Under the pieces are notes generated by a model that was not told the DNA's origin, searched no databases, and saw only the letters and a program-made list of their open reading frames with translations. From DASUZB01 sp036377075 (GTDB taxonomy: Bacteria; Actinomycetota; CALGFH01), in the NCBI GenBank assembly GCA_036377075.1, contig DASUZB010000251.1:1-28791 (forward strand): a stretch of DNA of 28,791 nucleotides, given 5' to 3'. Shown piece after piece: positions 14,306-21,627 of the stretch. Each line of letters opens with the position of its first letter. Position 1 is the first letter of the stretch. Position numbers and translations under genes: made by a program.

Positions 14306-15124
14306 ATGACCGAGCAGGCCGAGAAGGCGAGAAGGTTCCTCGAGCTGCACCACGGCGACGGTCCCCTGCTGATGCCCAACCCGTGGGACCGGGGCTCGGC
14401 GCGGCTGCTCGCGGCGCTGGGGTTCCAGGCGCTCGCGACGACCAGCAGCGGCCACGCGGCGAGCCTCGGCCGGCTCGACGGGTCGGTGACCCGCGACGAG
14501 GCGATGGACCACGCGGCCGCGATCGTCGACGCGACCGACGTGCCGGTCTCCGCCGACCTGGAGAACGCCTTCGGCGACGACCCTGACGAGGTCGCGGAGA
14601 CGCTGCGGCGCGCCCTCGGCGCGGGGCTGGCGGGGTGCTCGGTGGAGGACAACAGCGGGCGCGAGGACGCGCCGATCTACGACGCCGCCCTCGCCGCCGA
14701 GCGGGTCGCGGCGGCGGCGGAGGTCGCGCACGCCGGTCCCGTCCACCTCGTGCTGACCGCGCGGTCCGAGAACTACCTGCACGGCCGGCCGGACCTGTCC
14801 GACACCATCGCCCGCCTGCAGGCCTTCCAGGAGGCGGGCGCCGACGTGCTCTACGCCCCCGGCCTCCGCAGCCTGGAGGACATCCGCCAGGTGGTCGCCT
14901 CGGTGGACCGGCCGGTCAACGTGCTCGCCCTGCCCGGGGCGCCGTCGGTGGCCGAGCTCGCGGGCGTGGGCGTCGGCCGCATCTCGGTCGGCGGCGCGTT
15001 CGCCTTCGTCGCCTTCGGCGCCATGGTCGAGGCGGCCCGTGAGCTGAGCGAGCAGGGCACCTACACGTACGGGGCGAGGGCGCGCGGCGGCATCGAGGCG
15101 GTCCGCTCGGCCTTCGGGGGCTAG
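14306..15124 (+). CDS. isocitrate lyase/PEP mutase superfamily enzyme
   Basis: 272 aa TIM-barrel protein. It begins with MPNPWDRGSARLLAALGF (about 23-40) and TTSSGHAAS. The Mg2+-binding SADLENAFG (Asp84, Glu86), CSVEDNSG (Glu114, Asp115) and LTARSENYL (Arg153) are typical of the ICL/PEPM superfamily, in the subgroup close to 2-methylisocitrate lyase, carboxyPEP mutase and oxaloacetate decarboxylase. The KKCGH-type catalytic loop of true isocitrate or methylisocitrate lyase is not visible, so a lyase, C-P mutase or alpha-keto acid hydrolase cannot be separated. ATG at 14306 follows AGGAG (9 nt). Its TAG shares a CTAG with the stop of the convergent gene. Confidence 0.85.
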   Translation: MTEQAEKARRFLELHHGDGPLLMPNPWDRGSARLLAALGFQALATTSSGHAASLGRLDGSVTRDEAMDHAAAIVDATDVPVSADLENAFGDDPDEVAETLRRALGAGLAGCSVEDNSGREDAPIYDAALAAERVAAAAEVAHAGPVHLVLTARSENYLHGRPDLSDTIARLQAFQEAGADVLYAPGLRSLEDIRQVVASVDRPVNVLALPGAPSVAELAGVGVGRISVGGAFAFVAFGAMVEAARELSEQGTYTYGARARGGIEAVRSAFGG

Positions 15125-15387
15125 CCGAGCGGGCCCATGTACCCCGGGCCGGGGTCCTGGTCGGTCTCGGTCTCGTCCTCGCCGAGGCCGAGCTGCTCCC
15201 GCAGCATCTCACCGACGAACAGGCCGTGGTCGACCGACCGTCGCACCGCGGCGGTGACGATCTCGAGGAGCTCCGGGCTCTCCTGGAGGTCGGCCGGCCT
15301 GATGATCAGCTTGCGGCCCTGCCGGTCCCGCATGGAGATGTGGCCGTCGATCACCCACCTGATCGTGACCAGCTCGTCGGTCCGCAC
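15121..15387 (-). CDS. hypothetical protein, probably 5'-truncated by an in-frame TAG
   Basis: 88 aa from the only available start (GTG 15387), which has no Shine-Dalgarno site. The sequence reads as a compact soluble protein: VTIRWVIDGHISMRDRQG, then a helical DHGLFVGEMLREQLGLG, then an acidic tail. No family recognised. The G/C third-position signal continues upstream of the GTG in the same frame (LAVASALGHKWV) until a TAG at 15421-15423. Upstream of that, ATG at 15441 (MWAGKE) precedes the TAG. The simplest reading is an ancestral gene of about 107 codons whose seventh codon mutated to amber. Its stop overlaps the PEP-mutase-like gene stop. Confidence 0.5.
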   Translation of the reverse strand: MRTDELVTIRWVIDGHISMRDRQGRKLIIRPADLQESPELLEIVTAAVRRSVDHGLFVGEMLREQLGLGEDETETDQDPGPGYMGPLG

Positions 15388-15420
15388 CCACTTGTGGCCG
15401 AGGGCCGACGCGACCGCGAG

Positions 15421-15549
15421 CTATTCCTTCCCGGCCCACATCCGTCGCCCACCCCGCGGGCGCCAGGCCGCGAGCGTCGGGGACTGCCCAGACGGTGGCG
15501 GCGGCAACGCCTCGCGTGCGCCTGAGCCCTTACGGCGCCTGTGCCACAA
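15421..15549 (-). CDS. possible 42-aa leader ORF with strong ribosome binding site
   Basis: TTG at 15549 lies 5 nt after a perfect AAGGAGGT (15562-15555). The frame encodes a basic, Pro-rich 42-residue peptide starting MWHRRRKGSGARE and ends at the same TAG (15421-15423) that interrupts the frame of the 15121-15387 gene. A GTG two bases further (7-nt spacing) would give only five codons. The third-position bias is weaker than in the gene downstream. It may be a real short upstream ORF or the remnant of an N-terminal extension. Confidence 0.25.
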   Translation of the reverse strand: MWHRRRKGSGAREALPPPPSGQSPTLAAWRPRGGRRMWAGKE

Positions 15550-15635
15550 ACCGGACCTCCTTGTCGCCCGGCATACGTTACCTCTGGAGGCACCGTTGGG
15601 TGCACGGGCGGCACGCGCCGGCAGGGCTCGCGCGC

Positions 15636-17033
15636 TCACCGCCCCTGGCCGTCGGTCGCGGGCGGGATGTTGTGGTTGCGGCGGAAGAGGTTGGTCGGGT
15701 CGTAGCGGCGCTTGACCGCCGCGAGCCGGTCCCAGGTCGCGCCCGGGTACGCCTGCCGGAGGTGGTCCGGGTCCTCGTCGTCGACGAAGCCGACGTACGC
15801 CCCGGTGTCGCGCTGCCGCAGGGCCGCCGCGAAGTCGCCGACCCAGGCCTCCCGCACGGCCCGGTCCTCCGGTCCCTGGTAGAACGCGGCCAGGTTCGCC
15901 ATGATCCGGCTCTGGCGGTGCGCGAACGCGGTGGCTTCCACCGGTACGCGGGCCATCGCCCCGCCGAGCACCCGCAGCTGCGCGACCCGCAGCGGCGCGT
16001 CGGACGCCTGCAGGTACTCGACGATCGTCGCGGCCACGTCCTGGTCGACGGTGTCGAGGAACATCGTCCGTCCCACCGCGGTCGGGTGGTAGTCGGGATC
16101 CTCCGGCGGATAGATCTCCGGGTAGGGCATCGGCCGCAGCATGTCGGCGAGCGGCGTGGCCAGCGCGCGGAACGGCGCCATGGCGCGCTCGCCGTCCTCG
16201 ACCGCGCCCGCGTGGACCATCAGGGCCAAGACCACCAGCCGGCCGTGCGCCTCGGCGGGCAGGAACGGCAGCGGCGGCCCGACCATCACGTTGATGATCC
16301 CCGACAGCTCCTCCGGCGCGGCCTCCGCCGCGGCGACGAAGCCGGCGACCACCTCCGGCGTCGCCGGCAGGACCAGCATGCCGCCGGTGACCGTGCCGAC
16401 CGGGTGCAGCCGGTACTGGAACCGGGTCGCCACGCCGAAGTTGCCGCCGCCGCCGCGCAGCGCCCAGAACAGGTCGGGATGCTCCTCGGCGTCGGCGCGC
16501 AGGACCTGGCCGTCGGCGGTCACCACCTCGGCGGCCAGCAGGTTGTCGATGGTCAGACCGTGCTTGCGCACCAGGAACCCGACCCCGCCGCCGAGGGTGA
16601 TCCCGCCCAGGCCGACCGAGCCGGTGTCGCCGAACCCGGTCGCCAGGCCGTGCGCGCCGGCCGCGGTGGTGTACTCGGCGGCGGTCAGGCCGGTCTGCGC
16701 CCAGGCGGTGCGCCGCTCGGGGTCGATGTCCAGCGACCGCATGCCGGCGAGGTCGAGCACGATCCCGCCGTCCGAGCTGCCGTAGCCGACGCCGCTGTGG
16801 CCGCCGCTGCGGACGGCCAGCTCCATTCCCGTGTCGCGCGCCAGCGCGACGACCTGGGCGACCTCGTCGGCGTCGTTGGGCCGGATGATGACCGCCGGCC
16901 TCAGGTCCAGGCCGCCGGCGAACAGGGCGCGCGCCTGGTCGTACTCCGGGTCGCCCGGCGCGATCACGCGACCGTCGAAGGCGGCGCGGAGCCGTGGGAT
17001 CGAGATGGTGGTCGGCTGGGTGGGTCGCTGCAC
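15636..17033 (-). CDS. FAD-linked oxidase, berberine-bridge-enzyme-like
   Basis: 465 aa. FAD_binding_4 domain followed by a BBE C-terminus. RSGGHS (75-80) carries His79, the usual site of 8-alpha-histidyl FAD attachment. GDTGSVGLGGITLGGGVG (135-152) is the second FAD loop, where bicovalent family members have Cys; here the position is Thr, so single covalent attachment is expected. The BBE-type C-terminal signature YDPTNLFRRNHNIPP lies near 444-458. Members oxidise sugars, oligosaccharides or alkaloid- and polyketide-like natural products with O2. No signal peptide seen. GTG at 17033 has AAGGAG 6 nt upstream. Single gene in its context; an imperfect palindrome CCTCGA-N2-TCGAGG (17129-17142) lies upstream and could be an operator. 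Confidence 0.9.
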   Translation of the reverse strand: MQRPTQPTTISIPRLRAAFDGRVIAPGDPEYDQARALFAGGLDLRPAVIIRPNDADEVAQVVALARDTGMELAVRSGGHSGVGYGSSDGGIVLDLAGMRSLDIDPERRTAWAQTGLTAAEYTTAAGAHGLATGFGDTGSVGLGGITLGGGVGFLVRKHGLTIDNLLAAEVVTADGQVLRADAEEHPDLFWALRGGGGNFGVATRFQYRLHPVGTVTGGMLVLPATPEVVAGFVAAAEAAPEELSGIINVMVGPPLPFLPAEAHGRLVVLALMVHAGAVEDGERAMAPFRALATPLADMLRPMPYPEIYPPEDPDYHPTAVGRTMFLDTVDQDVAATIVEYLQASDAPLRVAQLRVLGGAMARVPVEATAFAHRQSRIMANLAAFYQGPEDRAVREAWVGDFAAALRQRDTGAYVGFVDDEDPDHLRQAYPGATWDRLAAVKRRYDPTNLFRRNHNIPPATDGQGR

Positions 17034-17199
17034 GTCGCGCTCCTTCTCCGGACAGGCATAGGGGGTCGTCGCCGGGCGGTCCGTGCCGGCGACGCCGTTC
17101 AGGGGAGACGTCGAAGCCGGCGGCTCGGCCTCGACATCGAGGAACGATCATGCAACGCCGGTGTGACGGCGGTCGCGCGGGGCCGACCGGGAACGGGCC

Positions 17200-17841
17200 T
17201 CAGCCGGCCCCGAGCAGGTCGAGCAGCTCGCCTGGCCGCCGCAGGACCAGCCGCGTCGGCGTGGTCGGCTGGTAGAGGTGCCCCCAGCCCGCGGCGACCG
17301 GGAGCGCGCCGGCGCGCTCGGCGGCGACCAGGTCGATCGGCGCGTCGGCCACGTAGGCCGCCGCCTCGGCGGGTACCGCGAGCAGCTCGCAGGACCGGAG
17401 GATCCCGTCGGGGTGGGGTTTCTGCCGCGCGACCTGGTCGCCGCCGACCACCGCGTCGAACCGCGGCAGCAGCCCGGTCGCTTCGAGCAGCAGGTGGGCC
17501 GCCCGGACGCTCGCGCCGGTGAACACCGCCATCGGCAGGCGACCGTGCAGCTTCGCCAGCACGCCGGCGATCTCCGGGTAGACGGCCACGCTCGCCGCGG
17601 TCGCGCCCAGGTGCCGGTGGTACTCCTCGAGGTCGGCGGCGGTGCACGGCCGCGCGAGCAGCCGCGTGAGCAGGTTGGCGGGTGGGCCGAGCGGGTAGAG
17701 CGCGATCACCTGCTCGCGGGTGCAGGCGGCGCCACCGAGCGCCTCGACCGTCGCCCGGTAGGCATCGGGTACGGCGATCCTGGAGTCGATCAGCGTGCCG
17801 TCCATGTCCCAGACCACCGCCTGGAGCCGGCCCAGCGCCAC
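17200..17841 (-). CDS. HAD-IA family phosphatase (phosphoglycolate-phosphatase-like)
   Basis: 213 aa. Motif I WDMDGTLIDS (Asp12, Asp14), a helical cap (about 25-85), motif II VFTGAS, motif III QKPHPDGIL and motif IV YVADAPIDLVAAERAGA. All catalytic positions are present apart from a VADAPID form of motif IV, which keeps the acidic residues. Typical of Gph/PGMB-like phosphatases acting on small sugar or acid phosphates; substrate not predictable. I chose GTG at 17841 because GGGGAGGG lies about 6 nt upstream and the domain begins at residue 5. Longer starts (ATG 17865, TTG 17883) lack a ribosome binding site. Stand-alone gene. Confidence 0.85.
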   Translation of the reverse strand: MALGRLQAVVWDMDGTLIDSRIAVPDAYRATVEALGGAACTREQVIALYPLGPPANLLTRLLARPCTAADLEEYHRHLGATAASVAVYPEIAGVLAKLHGRLPMAVFTGASVRAAHLLLEATGLLPRFDAVVGGDQVARQKPHPDGILRSCELLAVPAEAAAYVADAPIDLVAAERAGALPVAAGWGHLYQPTTPTRLVLRRPGELLDLLGAG

Positions 17842-17998
17842 GCCCGCCCTCCCCGTCCACGTCATCGAGAGCGGGCGTGGCAACAGCGCAGTACGACCAG
17901 GTGCCGTGCCGCTCGTCCTGGTCTGATGCTAGGGCAGGCTGGCCAGCCTGGCCGGTGGAGAGCTCCTCGGGGGCGTCAGGAACCCGGTCGTGCGAGGC

Positions 17999-18157
17999 CT
18001 ACCAGTACCACCAGCTCCGCCCACCCGGGCGGACGACCCAACCGAGCAGCCACAGCACCAGCACGATCACGCCGAGCCAGAGCAGCACCTTGACCGCCGG
18101 GCCGACGAAGCCGAGCAGTAGCAGCAGCAGCGCGACCACCAGCACGAACCAGAGCAT
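17999..18157 (-). CDS. 52-aa hydrophobic membrane protein
   Basis: Two membrane segments make up most of the protein: about 2-18 (Leu/Val-rich) and about 22-41 (VLLWLGVIVLVLWLLGW). A short basic/aromatic tail RPGGRSWWYW follows. It resembles the short 'hydrophobic protein' family common in streptomycetes and other actinobacteria, with the conserved aromatic end; function unknown. ATG at 18157 has a near-perfect AGGAGGT 4-5 nt upstream. A stress-sigma-type promoter lies about 50 bp upstream, which suggests induction under general stress. Two stops flank the frame and no other reading fits the region. Confidence 0.8.
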   Translation of the reverse strand: MLWFVLVVALLLLLLGFVGPAVKVLLWLGVIVLVLWLLGWVVRPGGRSWWYW

Positions 18158-18212
18158 GAGCACCTCCTCTCCCCTGCGGAGCGTCGCCGCTCCGAGAGCC
18201 GGGCATTCGGGT

Positions 18213-18237
18213 GTACCCGTGAGGAAGGCAAGAAAAC
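18213..18237 (-). promoter_or_regulatory. SigB/SigF-type stress promoter candidate
   Basis: On the minus strand GTTTT (18237-18233), a 14-nt spacer and GGGTAC (18218-18213) match the actinobacterial general-stress sigma consensus GTTT-N13-16-GGGTAY. The predicted start near 18205 gives a leader of about 45 nt to the 52-aa membrane protein gene. Confidence 0.55.
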
Positions 18238-18243
18238 AGCCGG

Positions 18244-18552
18244 TCAGCGGACCCTCAGGTGGCCGCCGGAGATGCGCGCGAGGGTGCCCTCGGTGCGCCG
18301 GCCCTCGGCCCGGTAGACGAAGCTGATCACCTCGCCGGCCTGGGCGCGCGCGATGGCCTCGGGCCCGGTCAGGTCGACCTGCTCGTCGCGGTCGGGGCCG
18401 GGACGCACTACGAACCGGACCAGCTCGGGCTGGGCCGGGAAGCGCTGGTCGTTGCCGGTGGTGTAGCCGAACAGCAGCCGGGCCAGCTCTGCCTTGGAGT
18501 CCAGCGGCCGGTGCTCGGCGAGACGGTGGTCGAAGACCATGACGTCGTACAT
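18244..18552 (-). CDS. conserved hypothetical protein
   Basis: 102 aa soluble protein starting MYDVMVFDHRLAEHRPLDSK, with a middle part LLFGYTTGNDQRFPAQPELVRF and a basic C-terminus. The sequence looks globular (alternating strands and helices) and has strong coding bias, but I do not recognise the family. ATG at 18552 has AAGGAG 9-10 nt upstream; a GTG at 18573 lies further up without a site. It sits upstream of the 52-aa membrane protein gene on the same strand (86-bp gap with its own promoter) and diverges from the crotonase gene. A direct repeat ACAGTCT (18582-18588 and 18594-18600) lies in the divergent region. Confidence 0.7.
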   Translation of the reverse strand: MYDVMVFDHRLAEHRPLDSKAELARLLFGYTTGNDQRFPAQPELVRFVVRPGPDRDEQVDLTGPEAIARAQAGEVISFVYRAEGRRTEGTLARISGGHLRVR

Positions 18553-18581
18553 GGAGGGCCGCTCCTTGTGCACGGTTTGCG

Positions 18582-18600
18582 ACAGTCTATGGCACAGTCT
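18582..18600. promoter_or_regulatory. direct repeat ACAGTCT in a divergent promoter region
   Basis: Two copies of ACAGTCT with a 12-bp period lie between the divergent 102-aa gene and the crotonase gene, in a less GC-rich stretch. One helical turn plus spacing of this kind is compatible with a regulator site. No further support. Confidence 0.25.
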
Positions 18601-18668
18601 CGGCGAACCGGCAGAAGGCCGGCTTTGCGCAGCTCGGATGCCCGGCCCGACGACCCGGAGGAGGCGCC

Positions 18669-19421
18669 GTGGGTGAGCACGTCTCGGTGGAGGCCCGCGG
18701 CAACGTCGCGCTCGTGCGCCTCGACCGGCCGCCGGCGAACGCGATGGACCAGGCGCTGCTCGACGAGGCCACCGCGGTCGCGGCGCGGATGACCCGGGAG
18801 CGGCCGGACGCGGTCGTGCTCACCGGCCGGCCCGGCTTCTTCTCCGCGGGCATCGACCTCACCGTGGCGCCGCACCTCGACGAGGCGGGCCAGCGGGCGA
18901 TGGTGACCGGCATCAACCGGCTGATGGCGGGCTGGTACCGCTGCCCGCGCCCGGTGGTGACCGCGGTCAACGGCCACGCGGTCGCGGGCGGGCTGTTCCT
19001 CGCGTTGTGCGGCGACTGGCGGGTCGGGACGACCGAGGGCCGTTACGGGCTCACCGAGGTCCGCGTCGGGGTGGCCTACCCCGCCGTGGTGCTGGCGATC
19101 GCCCGGGCGGAGCTTGCGCCGCCGGTCCTGCGGCGCCTGGTGCTCCGCGCCCACCTCCTCGAGGCGGCGGAGGCCGAGCGGGAGGGGCTGTGGGACGAGG
19201 TCGTCCCCCCTGACGAGGTGCTCGGCCGCGCCCTCGAGCGCGGCGAGGAGCTCGCGGCGCTGCCGCGCCGAGCCTACGAGCACGCCAAGCGCCAGTTGCG
19301 CGAGCCGGTCCTCGCGCCCGTCGCCGCCACGCTGGACGGCGCCGATCCCGTCGCCGGCAGCTGGACCGCCGACGAGACCAGGGACGCCGCCGCGGCACGG
19401 CTGCGCGGGCGCTCCGGGTAG
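18669..19421 (+). CDS. enoyl-CoA hydratase/isomerase family protein (crotonase)
   Basis: 250 aa. Crotonase fold: the first oxyanion-hole segment is FFSAGIDL (57-64) and the second NGHAVAGG (101-108). Of the two glutamates used by classical enoyl-CoA hydratase, the first (in GGGCEL) is replaced by Phe110 in AGGLFL, while the second is retained as Glu130 in YGLTEVRVG. This argues against a simple hydratase and for an isomerase, hydrolase, decarboxylase or other CoA-ester reaction. Substrate unknown. GTG at 18669 follows GGAGGAGG with 5-7 nt spacing. It diverges from the 102-aa gene and is convergent with the zinc-ribbon-like gene. Confidence 0.88.
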   Translation: MGEHVSVEARGNVALVRLDRPPANAMDQALLDEATAVAARMTRERPDAVVLTGRPGFFSAGIDLTVAPHLDEAGQRAMVTGINRLMAGWYRCPRPVVTAVNGHAVAGGLFLALCGDWRVGTTEGRYGLTEVRVGVAYPAVVLAIARAELAPPVLRRLVLRAHLLEAAEAEREGLWDEVVPPDEVLGRALERGEELAALPRRAYEHAKRQLREPVLAPVAATLDGADPVAGSWTADETRDAAAARLRGRSG

Positions 19422-19512
19422 GCGGCTCGCCCCGCGGCGCCGGAGACCGCGTCCTCGTGCTCGGGCCGGCCAGGCGACCAGCGGTTACGGCGTGGTGACG
19501 GCCCGGCGCGGC

Positions 19513-19713
19513 TCAGACGGCCGCGTGCAGGCGCTCGGCCTGGTCGGTCCGCGGGCGCAGCGAGTCGACCGTCGGCGTGAACCAGTGGCCGCGCTCGCAG
19601 GTGGTCTTGACGTGCTCGACAGCGCCGTCGCTCGACCCGAAGGTCCAGCGTTCGGTGATGCGGGCGGGAGCCAGGCAGGTCGGGTCCGGGCAGGCGATGG
19701 CGTCGTCGGGCAT
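19513..19713 (-). CDS. small zinc-ribbon-like conserved protein
   Basis: 66 aa. Likely metal ligands are Cys8 and Cys13 (CPDPTC) and Cys39 with His43 (CERGH), followed by a conserved HWFTPTVDSL. The middle contains WTFGSSDGAVEHVKT. Similar short proteins occur widely in actinobacteria as hypotheticals; function unknown. ATG at 19713 follows GAGGGGGAA with about 9 nt spacing. A GTGA-N6-TCAC palindrome lies about 75 bp upstream. Confidence 0.7.
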   Translation of the reverse strand: MPDDAIACPDPTCLAPARITERWTFGSSDGAVEHVKTTCERGHWFTPTVDSLRPRTDQAERLHAAV

Positions 19714-19785
19714 GGCGGCGTTTCCCCCTCGTCGTGGTTCCTCGGTTCCTTACCGTTCCAGAGCCGGGGGTGTGACGACGGATAC

Positions 19786-19799
19786 GTGATCCACGTCAC
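19786..19799. promoter_or_regulatory. CRP/FNR-type palindrome GTGA-N6-TCAC
   Basis: A perfect GTGA-N6-TCAC lies between the zinc-ribbon-like gene (19713, minus) and the 3' end of the GH15 gene. This is the core half-site arrangement of CRP-family regulators such as mycobacterial Crp (TGTGA-N6-TCACA). An adenylate cyclase is encoded at 25706 in the same window. The flanking bases do not extend the consensus. Confidence 0.35.
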
Positions 19800-19826
19800 T
19801 GAGGCGGAGGCGCTGGTCGCGCCGCG

Positions 19827-21626
19827 CTAGCCGTCCGCTCGGTCAGGGTGGGCGTCGCGGATCGCCAGGGCGGCCTGGACGAGCGCGGCGTGGCTGAGGG
19901 CTTGGGGATGGTTGCCGAGGTAGCCGAGGTTGGCCGGGTCGACCTCCTCGGGCAGGAGGCCGAGCGGGTTGGCGAGCGCGAGGAGGTCGTCGAACAGCCG
20001 CGTCGCCTCGCCGAGGAGGCCCGTGGCGGCGAGGGCTTGGGCCAGCCAGAACGAGCAGGGCAGGAAGGCTCCCTCGGAGCCGGGCAGCCCGTCCTGGCCG
20101 GGCGGGTAGCGGTACAGCAGCGGGCCGCCGGCGCCGAGCTCGCGGCGGACGGCCTCGACCGTCCCCCGGACCCGGGGCGACCCGCGGGGTTCGAGGTCGA
20201 GCAGGGGAAGGACGAGGACGGCGGCGTCGAGGTCGCTCGAGCCGTAGGTGCGGGTGTAGCTGCCGAGCTCGGCGCTGTAGCCGGCGGAGGTGACCTCGGC
20301 GGCGAGGGCGCCGCGCTCGGCTTGCCACCGCGCGACCTGCCGGTGCGGGGTGCGGCGGGTGGCGGCGATGCGCAGGGCGCGGTCGAGGGCGAGCCAGGCC
20401 ATCAGCTTGGAGTGCACGTGGTGGGCGCCGTCGCCCCGTACCTCCCAGATGCCGGCGTCGGGTTCGCGCCACCGTCTGGCGACCTCGTCGGCGAAGCCGC
20501 GCATGGCCCGCCAGGTCTCGGAGGGGAGGCGGTGCCCGGCGTTGGTGAGCAGCCAGGCGGCGTCGAGGACCCAGCCGTAGCCGTCGAGCTGGTGCTGACC
20601 GGAGGCGCCGTTGCCGACGCGGACCGGGCGGCTGTGGGCGAAGCCGGGCCAGCCGTCGAGCGTCCGTTCCGTCGGCGGGTGGCGGCCGTGGAGGGTGAGC
20701 AGCACGGGGAGGCGCGGCCGGTCGAGGCGACTGGCGTGGAGGAGCCAGGCGAGGAAGTGGCGGGCTTCGGCCTGCTTGCCGACCCCGAGGAAGGCGCCGA
20801 TGCCGATGCTGGCGTCGCGAGGCCAGGCGTACCGGTAGTCCCAGTTGCGGATCCCGCCGGGGTCCTCCGGGAGCGACGTCGTCGGTGCCGCGACCGGCGC
20901 GCCCGACGGTGAGTAGGTCAGCAGCCGCAGGGTGAGCAGGCTTCGGACCACCGCGTCGCGGTGGGGAAGGTCGCCGTCGACCGCGGCGCACCACCTCCGC
21001 CACGCGCCTTCGTCGGCCTCGAGCAAGGCCCAGGCCGCGTCAGGGTCGACGTAGGTCAGCGGTTCCCGGTCGGCGACGCCGCAGGCGACGGTGACGGCGC
21101 GACCGGGGGTGACGGTCAGCGTCGTTGGCCGGCCGGGCTCGATCGGCGTCACGGGGGAGGAGCTCACGGCGATGGCGCTGGTCGGCCAGCGGCACACGAG
21201 GACGTCGCCGCGGTGTTCGCTGCGCGGCGGGCGGTGCCGTTCGCCGAGGCGGGGATCGAGCTCGACGACCGCGTCGACCGGGCCATCGGCGGCCGAGAGC
21301 CGGCGCACCAGCAGGCTGGACGGCAACAGCCGGCCGGTGACGTCGGCGACCATCCCCTCGGTCAGGGTGAGCCGCCCGCCGGTCGTGTGCCAGGTGGTCT
21401 CCAGCGTCGCGGTCTCGGGCCGGTAGCGGCGGGAGGCGACCGCCGCGGCTCCGGCCGGCCCCATGCGGAACGTGCCGGCCGCCGGCCCGCCGACCAGGCG
21501 GCCGAACAGGGGCTGGCCGTCGAAGCACGGGATGCACAGCCAGTCGATGGCGCCGTCGGAGGCGACCAGGGCGGCGGTGCGGGTGTCGCCCAGCAGCCCG
21601 TAGTCCTCGATGCGCGGCTGGCGCAC
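19827..21626 (-). CDS. GH15-family glycoside hydrolase (glucoamylase- or trehalase-like)
   Basis: 599 aa, the usual length of cytosolic actinobacterial GH15 proteins. It opens with IEDYGLLGDTRTAALVASDG (6-25) and WLCIPCFD. The N-terminal beta-sandwich spans to about 220 and the (alpha/alpha)6 barrel follows. NWDYRYAWPRD (261-271), YGWVLDA and GIWEVRG (Glu395, probable general acid) are visible, as is GSEGAF (Glu518, probable general base). Mycobacterial proteins of this type (Rv2402) have trehalase activity, so with otsA/otsB nearby trehalose is a credible substrate, though a maltosaccharide glucosidase is also possible. GTG at 21626 follows the upstream gene's TGA by one base (TGA-G-GTG), so translation is coupled; the longer frame to 21836 is only overlap. 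Confidence 0.88.
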   Translation of the reverse strand: MRQPRIEDYGLLGDTRTAALVASDGAIDWLCIPCFDGQPLFGRLVGGPAAGTFRMGPAGAAAVASRRYRPETATLETTWHTTGGRLTLTEGMVADVTGRLLPSSLLVRRLSAADGPVDAVVELDPRLGERHRPPRSEHRGDVLVCRWPTSAIAVSSSPVTPIEPGRPTTLTVTPGRAVTVACGVADREPLTYVDPDAAWALLEADEGAWRRWCAAVDGDLPHRDAVVRSLLTLRLLTYSPSGAPVAAPTTSLPEDPGGIRNWDYRYAWPRDASIGIGAFLGVGKQAEARHFLAWLLHASRLDRPRLPVLLTLHGRHPPTERTLDGWPGFAHSRPVRVGNGASGQHQLDGYGWVLDAAWLLTNAGHRLPSETWRAMRGFADEVARRWREPDAGIWEVRGDGAHHVHSKLMAWLALDRALRIAATRRTPHRQVARWQAERGALAAEVTSAGYSAELGSYTRTYGSSDLDAAVLVLPLLDLEPRGSPRVRGTVEAVRRELGAGGPLLYRYPPGQDGLPGSEGAFLPCSFWLAQALAATGLLGEATRLFDDLLALANPLGLLPEEVDPANLGYLGNHPQALSHAALVQAALAIRDAHPDRADG

Positions 21627-21627
21627 C

